The notes under the pieces: generated by a model
Told to the model about the DNA's origin: nothing
The model's input: only the letters and a program-made list of their open reading frames with translations
Databases searched by the model: none
Source: CAVZMO01 sp963776195
Lineage (GTDB): Bacteria; Nitrospirota; Thermodesulfovibrionia; Thermodesulfovibrionales; SM23-35
Length of the DNA: 64,000 nucleotides
Assembly (NCBI GenBank): GCA_963776195.1
Contig: CAVZMO010000023.1
Coordinates: forward strand, 8,777-72,776
Direction: 5' to 3'
In this document: piece by piece, positions 1 through 9,264 of the stretch
How the letters are laid out: the number at the start of each line of letters is the position of its first letter
Numbering within the stretch: position 1 is the stretch's first letter
Made by a program: the position numbers and the translations under genes

Positions 1-618
1 GCCTTACCCGATAGAAACCTTATGGTGCTTGATGTTTCGAGAACATATTCGAAACCTTTCACACTCGAATCAACACTCAAGCATGAATTATGTCATCTTG
101 TCGTGCATCGCGGAGCAGGGAGTTGGAATATACCCAGGTGGTTCGATGAAGGCGTCTGCCAGTGGTCGAGCGGAGGCATCGCAGAATTGATGGTGGATGA
201 AGGCAACAAGACTCTTGCAAAGGCGGTCATGTCTGAAAGACTGATCGGGTTAAGCCAACTCGATAGATTTCCCGATGATGAGCAGTACCTCATCCTTGCC
301 TACGAAGAAAGCAAGAGCGTTGTCGAATTTATCGTGAACGAATATGGCAAAGACTCTCTGTTGCGGATATTGAAATATTTGAAAGCGGGAGATTCGATGA
401 ATGAATCCATAGCAAAAAGTCTTTCGATCAGTTCGGAGGAACTTGAAAGGAATTGGCACGCATATCTTAAGAGAAAATACACATGGTTTTCGTACCTGAG
501 CAACAATCTCTATGTAATACTTTTCACCCTTGCCGCCCTGATCACTATTTATGGTTTTGTACGGCTGATAAAAAAGAAACGGGCATATGTAGATGAAGAA
601 GAGGAGGGAGAAATATAA
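1..618 (+). CDS. Peptidase MA-like zinc metallohydrolase, 5' end cut by the window
   Basis: The frame is open from base 1, so the real start lies before the window; the first visible ATG is at 22. A gluzincin-type zinc site is visible: HELCH at residues 21-25 (counted from that ATG) and a downstream WFDEG whose Glu43 fits the third ligand. One membrane segment lies near the C terminus, followed by a basic and then acidic tail, so the protease domain is probably anchored on the outer face of the inner membrane. This arrangement matches membrane-tethered peptidase-MA family proteins. The substrate is unknown. The next gene follows about 100 bases downstream on the same strand. Confidence 0.75.
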   Translation, partial: ALPDRNLMVLDVSRTYSKPFTLESTLKHELCHLVVHRGAGSWNIPRWFDEGVCQWSSGGIAELMVDEGNKTLAKAVMSERLIGLSQLDRFPDDEQYLILAYEESKSVVEFIVNEYGKDSLLRILKYLKAGDSMNESIAKSLSISSEELERNWHAYLKRKYTWFSYLSNNLYVILFTLAALITIYGFVRLIKKKRAYVDEEEEGEI

Positions 619-715
619 ATGTCAAGGTATCGATGCATTTCCGTTGCGCAAGGCATAGCTGCATCATATTTTCATGCTATGATAAAGGTGTCTATTTCTT
701 GATTGAAGAACAATT

Positions 716-1108
716 ATGGCTTATCTGATTTTAAGGATACTGATCAATGCTTTGTCCATCGCGGTCGCAGTGAAGGTCGTTCACGGAATAACCTTCACTG
801 GTGAATGGTGGAAGATGATTATTATCGGTGCTTTTTTCGGTATCGTGAACTCGTTTATCAAGCCTCTTCTGACGCTCTTCACATTACCCCTGATCATCCT
901 TACCCTGGGACTTTTTACCCTCATAATCAATACGGTAATGCTGGCAATTACTGCTGAAGTTTCCGTGCCTTTTAGGCTTGGCCTCCAGATTGCCGGCTTC
1001 TGGCCTGCCTTCAAAGGGGCCTTAATCGTCAGTATCGTGAGTATGCTGCTTTCCTGGCTCACGGGACTGAAAAAGATTAAGTACTACGGGAATAGAGGAC
1101 GGTATTAA
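716..1108 (+). CDS. Phage-holin superfamily IV (YvlD-like) membrane protein
   Basis: A 130-residue, almost wholly hydrophobic protein with about four membrane segments. The central stretch GIVNSFIKPLLTLFTLP, followed by a second hydrophobic block ending in LIIN, is the hallmark of the PF04020 family (four-TM 'phage holin' superfamily, YvlD). Members are widespread on bacterial chromosomes and are usually not lysis proteins; their exact role is unknown. Nothing else here suggests a prophage lysis cassette. The ATG at 716 follows a GAAG-type ribosome site. Its neighbours are a membrane peptidase upstream and radical SAM genes downstream. Confidence 0.8.
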   Translation: MAYLILRILINALSIAVAVKVVHGITFTGEWWKMIIIGAFFGIVNSFIKPLLTLFTLPLIILTLGLFTLIINTVMLAITAEVSVPFRLGLQIAGFWPAFKGALIVSIVSMLLSWLTGLKKIKYYGNRGRY

Positions 1109-1155
1109 ATTTGCCAACGTCATGAAAGAGACTAAGATCAAAATATACACTGCTT

Positions 1156-2205
1156 ATGTCGACGAATAGCAGGTTTGATTTTTTTGTACAAATGCATCTC
1201 ACGGAGAGATGTAACCTCAGGTGCAAACACTGCTACCAGACGGGCAATAATGTGGATGAAATGTCATTGTCCGAGGTGAAGAAGGCGATCGGAGAGATCG
1301 CGGGCACTTTAAACGCATGGAAGAAAACTTATGACATAGATTTTTCGCCTAGTTTCAATGTGACCGGTGGTGAGCCTTTTTTGCGGAGCGATCTTTTCGA
1401 AATCCTTTCGGAAATGGGAGGTCGGGGATTTGACTCGTACCTGCTCACGAACGGCATCCTTATAGACAAGAAAAAGTCGAGAGACCTTTTCAGCCACGGT
1501 GTGAAAGGGGTACAGGTGAGCATCGAAGGGCCTGAAGAGATACACGAGTCAATAAGGGGAAAGGGGAGTTTTTCGGCCTCCCTGCGGGGGGTCAGGATCC
1601 TCCTTGACGCGGGGTTAAGGGTGACAATAAATGTTACGCTATCGTCTCTGAATGCCGGTTCTTTCATGGATATTGTCGAACTGGCTTCAAATCTGGGGGT
1701 GCATAGCTTGGGGTTTTCAAGGCTCGTTCCTTCGGGGAGGGGAGGGGCCATGTTGAACACGATGCTTGCTGCCGAGAAGGTGAAGGACCTTTACGAAAAG
1801 ATATTTTCTCTGGACACCGGAAATCTCCGGATAGTCACCGGTGACCCCGTCGCTTCACAGTTGTCCATAGAAACCGGCGCTGACAGGGGCAATATTCCCA
1901 TGGGAGGCTGTGCTGCAGGAGTGTCGGGTTTGACCATCCTGCCCGACGGCACGATAGTGCCGTGCAGGAGATTATATATTCCCATAGGGAACATAAAAAG
2001 AGACTCTTTCCGGGAGATATGGTCGACCTCCCAAGTTTTGGAAGCCCTGAGGGACAGGAGCAGATATTCGGGGAAATGCGGAAGTTGTAGGAGGTGGGCG
2101 AGTTGCAGAGGCTGCAGGGCAATTGCCTATGCCTTCTCACAGGCAACGGGAGAAAATGATTTCCTTGCAGAAGATCCTCAGTGTTTTATCGCTTCGGCAT
2201 TATGA
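1156..2205 (+). CDS. Radical SAM protein with C-terminal SPASM-type cluster domain
   Basis: 349 residues. The radical SAM [4Fe-4S] motif CNLRCKHC lies near residues 19-26, followed by the family GGEP signature (VTGGEPFLRSD, about residue 70) and a typical TIM-barrel pattern. The C-terminal third has a SPASM-like set of cysteines (CAAG, PCRR, then CGSCRRWASCRGC), which bind auxiliary Fe-S clusters in peptide- or protein-modifying radical SAM enzymes. The substrate cannot be deduced: I see no obvious precursor peptide beside the gene. A second, related radical SAM gene follows after 90 bases on the same strand, so the two may act together. Confidence 0.85.
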   Translation: MSTNSRFDFFVQMHLTERCNLRCKHCYQTGNNVDEMSLSEVKKAIGEIAGTLNAWKKTYDIDFSPSFNVTGGEPFLRSDLFEILSEMGGRGFDSYLLTNGILIDKKKSRDLFSHGVKGVQVSIEGPEEIHESIRGKGSFSASLRGVRILLDAGLRVTINVTLSSLNAGSFMDIVELASNLGVHSLGFSRLVPSGRGGAMLNTMLAAEKVKDLYEKIFSLDTGNLRIVTGDPVASQLSIETGADRGNIPMGGCAAGVSGLTILPDGTIVPCRRLYIPIGNIKRDSFREIWSTSQVLEALRDRSRYSGKCGSCRRWASCRGCRAIAYAFSQATGENDFLAEDPQCFIASAL

Positions 2206-2295
2206 CCTCCTCTTTCTTGACAATCATACTTTTCATATGTCAGTATCACCATCGTATAAGAAAGAGCAATTTTCTCTCACTTTATAGGAGGCTCC

Positions 2296-3324
2296 ATAAA
2301 AACCGGCAATTTCTTTTTTAAAAGTGTCCCCAAGGCTCTGAAAGTCATTCTGGGAGCTAAGGTTCCGTTGCGCGTCACGCAATACATCACCTATCGCTGC
2401 AACCTCAACTGTCTATATTGCTCCAGGCATAAATCCGGCGGGGTGGAACTCGCGACCGATGAGGTCAAATCCCTGATGGCATCCTTCCGGAAAGCGGGTG
2501 CCCTGTTCTGGGGATTCAACGGCGGGGAGGCTCTCATCAGGGATGACATCGGAGACCTCATCGATTTTGGCAAAGGTATTGGCCTATACGTGAGCATATC
2601 AACCAACGGCACTCTCCTTGCGACGAGATACCGCGACATTCGGAACGCAGACGTGGTCAACATCAGCCTCGAAGGGCCTAAAGAGATCCATAACGAGATG
2701 CGTCCCCAGAGCTACGACCCGATATGTGAAGGGGTGAAGGCCCTAACCATAGAGGGGATCAAGTTCACGTTCTCGACATCCGTCAATGACCGAAACCTGG
2801 ATTCTCTCGGCTTTGTACTGAATTTTGCCGAGAGATATCAAACAAAGGCCATTTTCCAGCCCATCAGGGTCCAGAAAGAGGACAACGCGGCCAAGTCACG
2901 CGCCTACTTCCCGGCACGGGACAAGATGCAAAAGGCGATGGATTATCTTCTCCTGGAAAAGAGCAAGGGAAGACCCGTCGCCAACTCCGCGAACTTCCTC
3001 CGGCAGATCAAGGCGTCATGGCCAGCTGGACGGCCCGAAATACGTTGCTGGGCAGGAAGGCTCTATTGCTCCATCACGCCCGAAGGAGTTGTCACAGCTT
3101 GCTGTGATACTCTTGATGAGGCTCGAAAAAACGGGAACGTATGGTCGCCGGAGAAAGCCGTCAACGATTTTTTCCGTTTGCCCGTCTTTCGGTGCTCTAC
3201 GTGTTATGCCTCGACCCCGCTCGAAGCAAATATCGCCATGTCCATGTGTCTCAAAAGTCCCCTGACTGCAATCCGCCAAGTTGCGTCCTTTCTTCCACGG
3301 AACTACTGGCGCTCGAGAAGCTGA
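2296..3324 (+). CDS. Radical SAM protein (SPASM-like), apparent AUA start
   Basis: The conserved part carries the radical SAM motif CNLNCLYC and the GGEALIRDD stretch, and a C-terminal Cys set (RCWAGRLYCS, ACCDTL, RCSTCYA) resembling a SPASM/twitch domain. The first conventional start is a TTG at 2368, but it lacks a ribosome site and would leave only a few residues before the catalytic domain. The open frame continues upstream to an ATA at 2296, placed 5 bases after a strong AGGAGG (2285-2290). The added residues (NFFFKSVPKALKVILGA) look like a genuine N-terminal helix of this family. I therefore prefer 2296, as an AUA start or a mutated ATG. The alternative is 2368. Confidence 0.75.
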   Translation: MKTGNFFFKSVPKALKVILGAKVPLRVTQYITYRCNLNCLYCSRHKSGGVELATDEVKSLMASFRKAGALFWGFNGGEALIRDDIGDLIDFGKGIGLYVSISTNGTLLATRYRDIRNADVVNISLEGPKEIHNEMRPQSYDPICEGVKALTIEGIKFTFSTSVNDRNLDSLGFVLNFAERYQTKAIFQPIRVQKEDNAAKSRAYFPARDKMQKAMDYLLLEKSKGRPVANSANFLRQIKASWPAGRPEIRCWAGRLYCSITPEGVVTACCDTLDEARKNGNVWSPEKAVNDFFRLPVFRCSTCYASTPLEANIAMSMCLKSPLTAIRQVASFLPRNYWRSRS

Positions 3325-3787
3325 CGGCACCATGAAGCATATCTCCGACCTTGCCGGTTGCCCGGCTGCCTTGGTTGATCGCAATGCTGCAAGACTTTCA
3401 GCTTTATCACTTATGTCTCTGTCCAGCTTTTCCAGACCACTTCTCAGGTCACTTGCGAACAAACGGGTTTCACTAATCTGCAACTGTGAGAGGTACCTTT
3501 ATACTCAACACATTAAAGATCTGATAGCAAGTGCAGAGTAGAGCTGTAAAATCCGCAGGTGATATATAATAAAAACTGATTACTCCCCGAAGTTTGTTAA
3601 TGGGATGTTGCTGAAAGGAGAAAACGTCGAGCCCGCAATCATTCTGCGCCGAGGATGACAGCTTATCTTGCCAGATCAATCCTCGCTGTGATATGGTGAA
3701 AAATGCGCTGAAAAACAGACTCGCCGTGAAAAATGTGCCGTCTGACATACCTCACATGAGGTCGATAAACAGGGCCGGTTAAAAGAC
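3325..3787. other. Intergenic region, 463 bases, no supported gene
   Basis: A 69-codon frame (3332-3541, plus) begins just after the radical SAM stop, but it has no convincing ribosome site. A longer minus-strand frame overlaps the radical SAM gene. Neither can be supported. No hairpin terminator with a T-tract was seen. Confidence 0.4.
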
Positions 3788-5092
3788 GTGGCTTGGAGAT
3801 TGAACTACGCACGGATCATCGGAAGGAATACACCGAAGGATGCAACGGACATCCACAGAAGGAACCGCTTATTGATGAGCCTGCTCCTCATTACCTCCCT
3901 TTTCCCTTCAATTGTTCTTCACGACAGCATCTTACGGTACGGGCCGCTGCTCGCCGTGCTCGTCATCGCAGCGATCTTTGTGGCACTCGATTTGAGGGAT
4001 AGCAGGCAACGGCTTCTCTTGACATCTTTCATGCGTGCCAATAGGCTCCTGCTCGCCGTCGCCTCGCTCTATATGGTTGCGATATCGGTGTCAGCATTGG
4101 CTGTCGGCACTGCTCGTGATGCCGTGTATATCCTCGGCAGTATCCTCACAGTTTGCACGTTGCACGTGTATGTCCCCCTTGCGGTGCGAGAAAAGCGGGA
4201 CTTCATCTTTCTTATGAAACTCATTTTCATCATCGGTGTCTCAAACGCATCCGTTGCTTTAGCACTTGTTGCTTTGAAGTGGTTTTATGGTTGCGGGCTG
4301 GGCATCTTCCCAGTCGGACAATTCGGCAGTAACAAACTATCGGTGCTTGAGCAGATGCACATCCCATATGTAATGAAGGGACTGTTCTGGCATCCCAATT
4401 TCTTGGGCATAGTGCTTGCTTTCGCGCTGCCCTCAGGCTTGTATCTTGCGCGCCAGGCTCAGGCGTTGTCTCACAGATTACTGTATGAGGCGGGCTTAGC
4501 GGTGTCCTTTATCGCAATGGCCGGCGCTTTTGCATTCATCTCTTTAGTGCCGGCGTGTGTTGCTTTGGCGCTGTTTCCGGTTATCTCAAAGTGTCGTATA
4601 TCCGGCATTATTCGGCTCTTTGTGGTTTTATCGGTTCTCGCTGTCAACTTTGTCGTTTTTGCAGGCGTCGATCTCACTTTCCTCAAAGTCCTGCCGGGCG
4701 TCCCGATAGGACGAGTGGATCGGTGGAACACTGCCATCCCGCTGATACACGAGCATGCTTTTTGGGGTGTCGGTCTATCGAATGCTGCTCGTTACCTCCC
4801 GGGCGGGTTGTCCGCCCACAATACATTCATCGACACCGCTCTGGGAAACGGGTTACCGGCTATGATTCTCTATTCGGCGTTTTTCATACTCCTGACAGGT
4901 AAAACAGGACTCTCAGGCGATAGGAACCTCTCTGCCTTCATGATCCTGACGCTCTTGATTTTCTCTTTCCTCCAGTTTTTCGAGACACAACTCTTCGGCG
5001 GCATGTCGATCGCAAACTTCTATTTTCTCGTTACGGCGATTTCGTATCTCTCAATTTCATCGCCAAGGACTCTGCGAGAAGAGCATTCTTAA
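3788..5092 (+). CDS. O-antigen ligase / polysaccharide polymerase-like membrane protein
   Basis: 434 residues with roughly ten to twelve hydrophobic segments. It shows the O-antigen ligase (Wzy_C/WaaL) pattern: a large periplasmic loop near residues 290-355 with WNTAIPLIHEHAFWGVGLSN and a following SAHNTFIDTALGNG stretch, in which the HN pair is characteristic of this superfamily. Such enzymes join or polymerise lipid-linked glycans on the periplasmic face of the inner membrane. The GTG start at 3788 has no strong ribosome site, so the start is uncertain; an internal ATG at about residue 31 is the alternative. The gene is followed 20 bases later by an FAD oxidoreductase, probably in the same operon. 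Confidence 0.75.
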   Translation: MAWRLNYARIIGRNTPKDATDIHRRNRLLMSLLLITSLFPSIVLHDSILRYGPLLAVLVIAAIFVALDLRDSRQRLLLTSFMRANRLLLAVASLYMVAISVSALAVGTARDAVYILGSILTVCTLHVYVPLAVREKRDFIFLMKLIFIIGVSNASVALALVALKWFYGCGLGIFPVGQFGSNKLSVLEQMHIPYVMKGLFWHPNFLGIVLAFALPSGLYLARQAQALSHRLLYEAGLAVSFIAMAGAFAFISLVPACVALALFPVISKCRISGIIRLFVVLSVLAVNFVVFAGVDLTFLKVLPGVPIGRVDRWNTAIPLIHEHAFWGVGLSNAARYLPGGLSAHNTFIDTALGNGLPAMILYSAFFILLTGKTGLSGDRNLSAFMILTLLIFSFLQFFETQLFGGMSIANFYFLVTAISYLSISSPRTLREEHS

Positions 5093-5111
5093 GCAATGCA
5101 AGGATGGCGAT

Positions 5112-6458
5112 ATGAGTAAGAATAGGCATATCACAATTCTGGGCGGCGGTCCTGCCGGGCTTGCCGCAGGGTATTATGCAAAAAAGAATGGCCTGTCCTT
5201 CACCATCGTTGAGGCAAGGGAACGGATCGGCGGCAACGCAATTACCCTGAGACACGGCGACTTCCTCTTTGATTCAGGGGCGCATCGCTTTCACGATAAG
5301 GACAGAGAGATAACGAGAGAGCTAAAGGATCTGATAGGGGAAAACTTCAAGAAGATCGAGGTTCCCAGTAAGATCTACTACGGCGGCAAACTCATCGATT
5401 TTCCTCTCTCACCCCTGGATTTATTGAAAAAGCTGGGATTGTCGACTTTTATGAGGGCGGCAGGAGAGTTGCTTATCGCCAGGACGAGAAAAAGCAAAGA
5501 AGATACGAATTTCAGAGACTTTGCATTGCGCACATACGGAAAAACTATGGCCAAGTCCTTTTTGCTCAACTACTCGGAGAAGTTATGGGGAAAACCGTGC
5601 AATAAACTTTCGCCTCACATCTCCGGCAAGAGAATGAAAGGGCTTGATCTGAAAACTTTCTTAAAGGAGGCATTAGGGGGAAGCAAGGCGAAGACAGAAC
5701 ATCTGGACGGCTCTTTTTATTATCCGCAAATGGGCTTTGGAACTATAGTCGAAAAGTTTGCTGAGTTCTGCGGGGAACAAAATATCTGCAGGAATGCCCC
5801 GGTAACAAGGATTTTTCACGATCATATGAGGATATTGGCCGTAGAAATCAGCGGGGAAAAACAGAAACAAGTCGATCAGATCATAAGCACCCTGCCTCTC
5901 CCCCACCTTGTTAACTTAATGGTACCGTTGCCGCAGGAAGAGGTGCTGTCTCAAGCTGATGAACTTCGCTTCCGTGATCTCATAGTGGTTGCGATGTTTA
6001 TCGACAAGCACTCGATCACGGATGATGGTTCGATATATTTTCCGGAACCACAGTTTCCTTTTACGAGAGTGTACGAGCCGAAAAACAGGAGCTCTGAGAT
6101 GTCCCCCCCCGGTCAAACCTCGCTCTGTGCTGAAATTCCCTGTTTTCAGACCAGCGAACTATGGAACATGGATGATGAGAGAGTGGTTCAAAACATCTCT
6201 TCCCACTTCCTGAAACTCGGTTGGATACGGGAAAAGGACATCCTGGATTACAAAGTCATAAGGCTCCCGTGGGCCTATCCGATCTTGGAAATGGGCTTTG
6301 ACAAGAAAAGTCAAAAAGTTATTGATTATGTAAAACGCTTCGGTAACCTGAAGCTTTCGGGAAGAAATGGCAGGTTCTTGTACACTCATATTCATGATAT
6401 GGTGAGATTCGGCAGAGATGTCATCGAAGAGAGCATTTCAGAACGGAAAGAGGATTGA
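5112..6458 (+). CDS. FAD-dependent amine oxidase-like oxidoreductase
   Basis: 448 residues. The N terminus has a canonical Rossmann dinucleotide fold, ILGGGPAGLAAGYYAKK with a downstream acidic residue (VEAR), then ERIGGNAIT, the second FAD contact typical of the amine oxidase/protoporphyrinogen oxidase superfamily. GAHRFH then recalls UDP-galactopyranose mutase-like and related FAD enzymes common in surface-glycan clusters. The protein has no membrane segment and is probably cytoplasmic. It starts 20 bases after the O-antigen ligase-like gene, which supports a role in making or modifying an envelope sugar or lipid. The exact substrate is not recognisable. Confidence 0.7.
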   Translation: MSKNRHITILGGGPAGLAAGYYAKKNGLSFTIVEARERIGGNAITLRHGDFLFDSGAHRFHDKDREITRELKDLIGENFKKIEVPSKIYYGGKLIDFPLSPLDLLKKLGLSTFMRAAGELLIARTRKSKEDTNFRDFALRTYGKTMAKSFLLNYSEKLWGKPCNKLSPHISGKRMKGLDLKTFLKEALGGSKAKTEHLDGSFYYPQMGFGTIVEKFAEFCGEQNICRNAPVTRIFHDHMRILAVEISGEKQKQVDQIISTLPLPHLVNLMVPLPQEEVLSQADELRFRDLIVVAMFIDKHSITDDGSIYFPEPQFPFTRVYEPKNRSSEMSPPGQTSLCAEIPCFQTSELWNMDDERVVQNISSHFLKLGWIREKDILDYKVIRLPWAYPILEMGFDKKSQKVIDYVKRFGNLKLSGRNGRFLYTHIHDMVRFGRDVIEESISERKED

Positions 6459-6650
6459 TCATCCGTGTAGATGAGGCTATCTGTTATTTCGGTTAGCCGG
6501 TTGGATGAATCGAAAATGGTTCAAATATAATGAAATCTGACTATTTCGGATCAAATATTTGTTTCACTGTTGGTGCGGCTATACCTTAGGCCGTCTACTT
6601 GAGATAAATGGTGATTCTGAGGGAAGACTGAACCACAGATTTATTGAAGT

Positions 6651-6684
6651 CCGAGGGTAGACGGAAGGGTGACCTCGGCTTTTT
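6651..6684 (+). terminator. Rho-independent terminator-like hairpin
   Basis: CCGAGG (6651-6656) pairs with CCTCGG (6673-6678), followed by CTTTTT. It could end the ligase/FAD-oxidoreductase operon or be the first hairpin of an old leader. Confidence 0.55.
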
Positions 6685-6711
6685 CTATTTCGTATTTGAA
6701 AAAAATTAAGG

Positions 6712-6737
6712 CTGGGGAAAGCTCTCCAGTCTTTTTT
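6712..6737 (+). terminator. Second terminator-like hairpin, 30 bases before the dead aroF
   Basis: CTGGGG (6712-6717) pairs with CTCCAG (6724-6729, one G-T pair), followed directly by a run of T. Its position in the leader of the DAHP synthase pseudogene suggests an attenuator, but I see no leader peptide. Confidence 0.45.
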
Positions 6738-6769
6738 CGGTTTTTGGGCAGAGGAAAGGTGAGGTCAAA

Positions 6770-7705
6770 ATGATCATTGTAATGAAAGCAGGCGCAAAAA
6801 AGCGTGAGAGGGAAGACGTTATTAAGAAAATTAAGAAGAATCGGATCCAGCTCATTTTATTCAGGAACAAGAGATGTAATAGGTAAATTTGAGAATAAGA
6901 GGGAAAATTATTCTCCACCAATTGAATCAATGCATGGGTGGAAAGTGTAGTCCCCATACTTAAGTCTTACAAACTCGTCATTAAGAAGTTAAACGACTTG
7001 AGCATCATAATCCGTTACAATGTCCCCAGGTCATAGCGATATCATGATATGGCCGGACCTTTCATGAGATCGAGAAGCATATTTAGGTGGCATTAAAATG
7101 AAAAACCACGTGCAAAGTATACGGGGGGGGCCTTTAAACCGAGGACATCTCCATATGCTTTTCAGGGGATGAAAGAGAAAGGATTACAACTGCTTCAAAG
7201 GGAAGGCCGTCATTGTCCTATATCCCCGAGGTTGTAAATCCTGAAACCGCTGAGCTGGTTGCAGAATATGCAGATATCCTCCAGATAGGGACAAGAAATG
7301 CACAGAATTTTGAGCTCTTGAAAAAACTTGGCCAGCTTCAGAAACCGGTCCTGTTAAAACGGGGGATGTCCATGACAATTCATGAACTGCTCATAGTGCT
7401 GAGTATATAATGAGTCAAGGAAACCATTCCGTAATCCTCTGGAACGCGGTATCCGACTTTTGAGACCGCAACACCAATACTCTTATGTCCCGTGATCCCG
7501 GCATGAAAGCAGAAAACCATTTGCCCTTTTTCGTAAAGCCATCGCGTGCACAGGAAATTATCAGTATGTACTTCTATGCCTTTGCCGCCATAAGCTGCGG
7601 GGCAGATGGACTTATAATTATCGACGTGATCCTGACGGTTGGTTTCAGCCGGCCACATCGCTCACTCCAAAGAGACCTTTGCCTCTTGTGGCAAAAGTTG
7701 AGATT
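6770..7705 (+). pseudogene. aroF: Decayed 3-deoxy-7-phosphoheptulonate (DAHP) synthase, AroF type
   Basis: Pieces in all three frames line up in order with the single-domain bacterial DAHP synthase, the first enzyme of the shikimate pathway. They are: start MIIVMKAGAKK (6770, with an AAAGGTGAGG ribosome site); a VIG..ENKR piece near 6880; ESMHG then VVPILKSYKLV near 6930-6980; RGG/AFKPRTSPYAFQG around 7125-7170; NPETAELVAEYADILQIGTRN and PVLLKRGMS at 7231-7370; EYIMSQGNHSVIL near 7400; and an ISCGADGLII piece near 7590. At least five frameshifts and internal stops separate these. The gene is full length in outline and certainly inactive, so an active copy should lie elsewhere if the strain makes aromatic amino acids. 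Confidence 0.85.
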
Positions 7706-7827
7706 ATTCGCGGAGAGGTACAGAGGAAAATGCTTTAGAGTAAAATGGCGTGCTAAATCTGATCAAATCTCATTTACAGAGAATTTATATGTAGATGCAT
7801 ATAATGATTTATAAAGGTGAATTTCTA

Positions 7828-9103
7828 TTGAGGACGCGAACTGCTAAAGAACGAATTATCGCAAAAGCCTTGTCGTTCCACTAGCGTGGGTTGTCCTTGC
7901 TGTCGGGACGCTTGTCGTCTTTGGTGCTCTGGGATTGGCACGGTTCGGCTATACGATGGTGCTGCGCGCCCATGCAGTTGGGGCTGGGACTTAAGCAATA
8001 CACAGGCCGGAGGCCTTGCCACAGCCAATCTCATCGGATACCTGGTTTTGTCTGTCGTTGGGGGGGCCCTCGCGGCGCGTTATGGTCCACGGGTCGTTAT
8101 CACTGTTGGGCTGACAGTTGCGGCTGTCGGTATGCTGCTGACCGGTTTCGCAAATAGTTTTGCCGCTGCTGCGGCCTGGCGAACGCTCACCGGCATCGGC
8201 AGCGGTGCCAGCAACGTGCCGGTTATGGGACTGCTTGCCGCATGGTTCGTTCAGCGTCGCCGCGGCCTAGCCGCAGGGATTGGCGTGACAGGCTCATCGT
8301 TAGCGTTGATCGTTCTGGGACCTGTTGTGCCCCACGTGCTCGCTGCCTACGGCGGGAACGGTTGGCGCGCTTGCTGGTTTCTCTTCGCGGGCGCGACTCT
8401 GGGGTTGGCTGTTTTTGCCCTCGCTGCTTTGCGCAATTGTCCTTCGGATCTCGATCTCCTTCCTTTCGGGGCTACAACAGAAAGACTCGACGGCCACTTC
8501 TAAGAGCGAGCGAGATGAACTGGGAAAGCAGTCTATAGTCGGTGTAGTTTGGCATCTGGGTCTGGTCTATGTTGCTTTTGGATTCTCATACATAATCTAC
8601 ATGACCTTTTTTACCAAGTACCTGATCGCTGAGGGTGGTTACACACAGGATGCGGCTGGCAGGCTGTTCATGCTCGTGGGCTGGTTAAGCCTGTTGTGCG
8701 GCCTGATCTGGGGATCGGTCTCGGACGGCACTTGGCCGCAAAGACAGCCCTCGTGATCGTCTATGTCATCCATGCAACTGCCTTCGGCTTATTTGCGCTC
8801 TGGCCTTCGCCGCCTGGATTTGTACTTTCCGCAGTCCTGTTCGGCCTGTCGGCATGGAGTATCCCGGCGATCATGGCTGCGACGTGCGGAGATCTGCTTG
8901 GTCCGAGGCTTGCACCTGCCGGACTCGGGTTTGTCACTCTCTTTTTTGGTATAGGTCAGGCTGCCGGCCCCAGTGTCGCCGGCGTTGTAGCGGATGCCAC
9001 CCATTCCTTCTCTGCGGCCCTGCTGCTTGCCGCAGGGGCAGCCCTGATGGGTGCTGTCGGCTCATTGCTCCTCAACAGCACTTCGGGACACAACGTGGAT
9101 TAG
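7828..9103 (+). pseudogene. Broken major facilitator superfamily transporter (YbfB/YjiJ-like)
   Basis: Three frames together give one MFS transporter of about 400 residues: an early part (FGALGLARFGYTMVLRA, broken near 7975), a long middle part from 7990 to about 8480, a third block 8510-8750 (AFGFSYIIYMTFFTKYLI), and the C-terminal half 8700-9103. At least three single-base frameshifts separate them. Hydrophobic segments alternate as in a 12-TM carrier, and the loop GPRVVITVG resembles the MFS motif A region. Base composition is visibly richer in G+C than the flanking genes, suggesting transfer from another lineage. The transported substrate is unknown. Confidence 0.8.
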
Positions 9104-9264
9104 TTGGGTTTGCAGGCCCGACTGAGCTTCAAGTCGAGCGTCTGTATCCACCGGAATTAAGTGCGGAGAATGCAAAGGAACGGGGACTATATAAAACAGA
9201 AAACGTGACATGATACGAATTCTACATTGACTTTCGATGAAGGTGCTGATTAAACTTATTTTTT

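Larger units (their letters stand above)
6459..6769. other. Intergenic region with two tandem hairpins before a dead aro gene
   Basis: No gene is supported in this stretch. It contains two intrinsic-terminator-like hairpins on the plus strand (listed separately) just upstream of the decayed DAHP synthase gene. The tandem arrangement could once have formed an attenuator for aromatic amino acid synthesis; this is inference only. Confidence 0.4.

Noticed and set aside
3016..3483. A 155-codon minus-strand frame overlapping the second radical SAM gene
   Set aside because: It starts at a TTG without ribosome site and more than half of it is antisense to a gene with clear radical SAM motifs.
6600..6690. 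T-box or other riboswitch before the aro pseudogene
   Set aside because: The sequence has a hairpin with T-tract, but no specifier loop or T-box core motif could be found.
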